From the NCBI GenBank assembly GCA_903933475.1, contig CAIZKE010000014.1, positions 1-13,271 of the forward strand: a stretch of 13,271 bases of DNA, written 5' to 3'. Both the position numbers and the translations under genes were made by a program. The notes under the pieces are model-generated. The model was not told where the DNA came from. It made no database searches and saw nothing but the letters and a program-made list of their open reading frames with translations. Each line of letters starts with the position of its first letter. Within the stretch, counting starts at the first letter, position 1. Source of the stretch: an uncultured Alphaproteobacteria bacterium. Lineage in GTDB: Bacteria > Pseudomonadota > Alphaproteobacteria > Caulobacterales > Caulobacteraceae. Shown here piece by piece: positions 12,963-13,271 of the stretch.

Positions 12963-13271
12963 ACCTGCGGTGCCTTTCTCAAGGCGCTGGGGCCGCTCGC
13001 GCTCCTGATGCTGCTTCTCATCGGCGTCACCGCCGCTGGGCTGGTCGCCACGGCCATACCGATCGGCGGGCTGGGATTTGCCTTGCAGAGGGGCCTTGGG
13101 CTTGAGCCGGGATCGCTACCGTTTGGGCTCGCCATGGCTCCCCTGATCCTCGTTTTGGGGGGGGTGGTCATTGCCATCGCCCTGCGGTTTTCGATCGCCC
13201 AGTACAAGCTGGCGGACGCCTCTGCCGACGGGCGGACCCTGAAGTTCATGGACATCCTGCGCGACCCGCGC
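12906..13271 (+). CDS. Polytopic membrane protein, array copy 4 (cut by window edge)
   Basis: The first 122 codons of a further paralogue, open to the last base of the window. Its first 19 residues equal those of copy 3 except Ile4 for Thr. The next 80 residues diverge strongly in sequence but remain hydrophobic, and similarity returns at RFSIAQYKLADASADGRTLKF. It starts inside the stop of copy 3 (ATGA). A run of eight G (13157-13164) lies within the coding sequence; the reading frame used here stays open through it. The family core loop with the RSRELT motif would lie to the right of the window. Confidence 0.8.
   Translation, partial: MTDIAFAPAKLPVIATFKKTCGAFLKALGPLALLMLLLIGVTAAGLVATAIPIGGLGFALQRGLGLEPGSLPFGLAMAPLILVLGGVVIAIALRFSIAQYKLADASADGRTLKFMDILRDPR

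Noticed and set aside
1..13271. Mobile elements, CRISPR, toxin-antitoxin or phage-defence genes
   Set aside because: No transposase, integrase, short regularly spaced repeats or known defence domains were found on either strand.

Overview
The window looks like a chromosomal segment of a high-GC alphaproteobacterium, most plausibly in the Caulobacterales (Caulobacter/Phenylobacterium-like). This rests on the GC-rich codon use, a long TonB-dependent receptor, the very low number of TTAA tetramers, and protein types familiar from that order. It is an inference from style, not a proven taxonomy. There is no sign of phage, insertion sequence, CRISPR array or plasmid functions.

Layout from left to right. 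On the minus strand lie the start of queE (cut by the window edge) and queC, overlapping by 4 bp; they make two successive steps of 7-deazaguanine (preQ0/queuosine) synthesis. A 272-bp divergent gap follows, then a 907-residue TonB-dependent outer-membrane receptor on the plus strand, ending in a 251-bp gap with two strong tandem stem-loops. Next comes a two-component-like protein whose kinase half has lost its catalytic residues but whose receiver domain is intact. After it lie a SAM-dependent methyltransferase resembling the METTL7/TMT1 group, a C-type-lectin plus RTX calcium-repeat protein that looks like a type I secretion substrate, and a GNAT acetyltransferase overlapping it by 4 bp.

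A tRNA with anticodon CAT sits on the minus strand with a clear sigma70-type promoter. A GT4 glycosyltransferase and an asparagine synthase (asnB type) overlap by one base and probably act in the same glycan or cell-envelope pathway. The right end holds a tandem array of at least four polytopic membrane proteins of one family, with tight or overlapping junctions. The last two copies share a near-identical 71-bp block spanning the gene junction, 833 bp apart. The fourth copy runs off the window, so the array may continue.

The parts most likely to be under-described are the membrane-protein array, the lectin-RTX protein coupled to an acetyltransferase, and the degenerate kinase-receiver protein. 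Gaps between genes are all shorter than 300 bp. The gap at 775-1046 holds the receptor's ribosome binding site and weak dyads, but no promoter I can defend.
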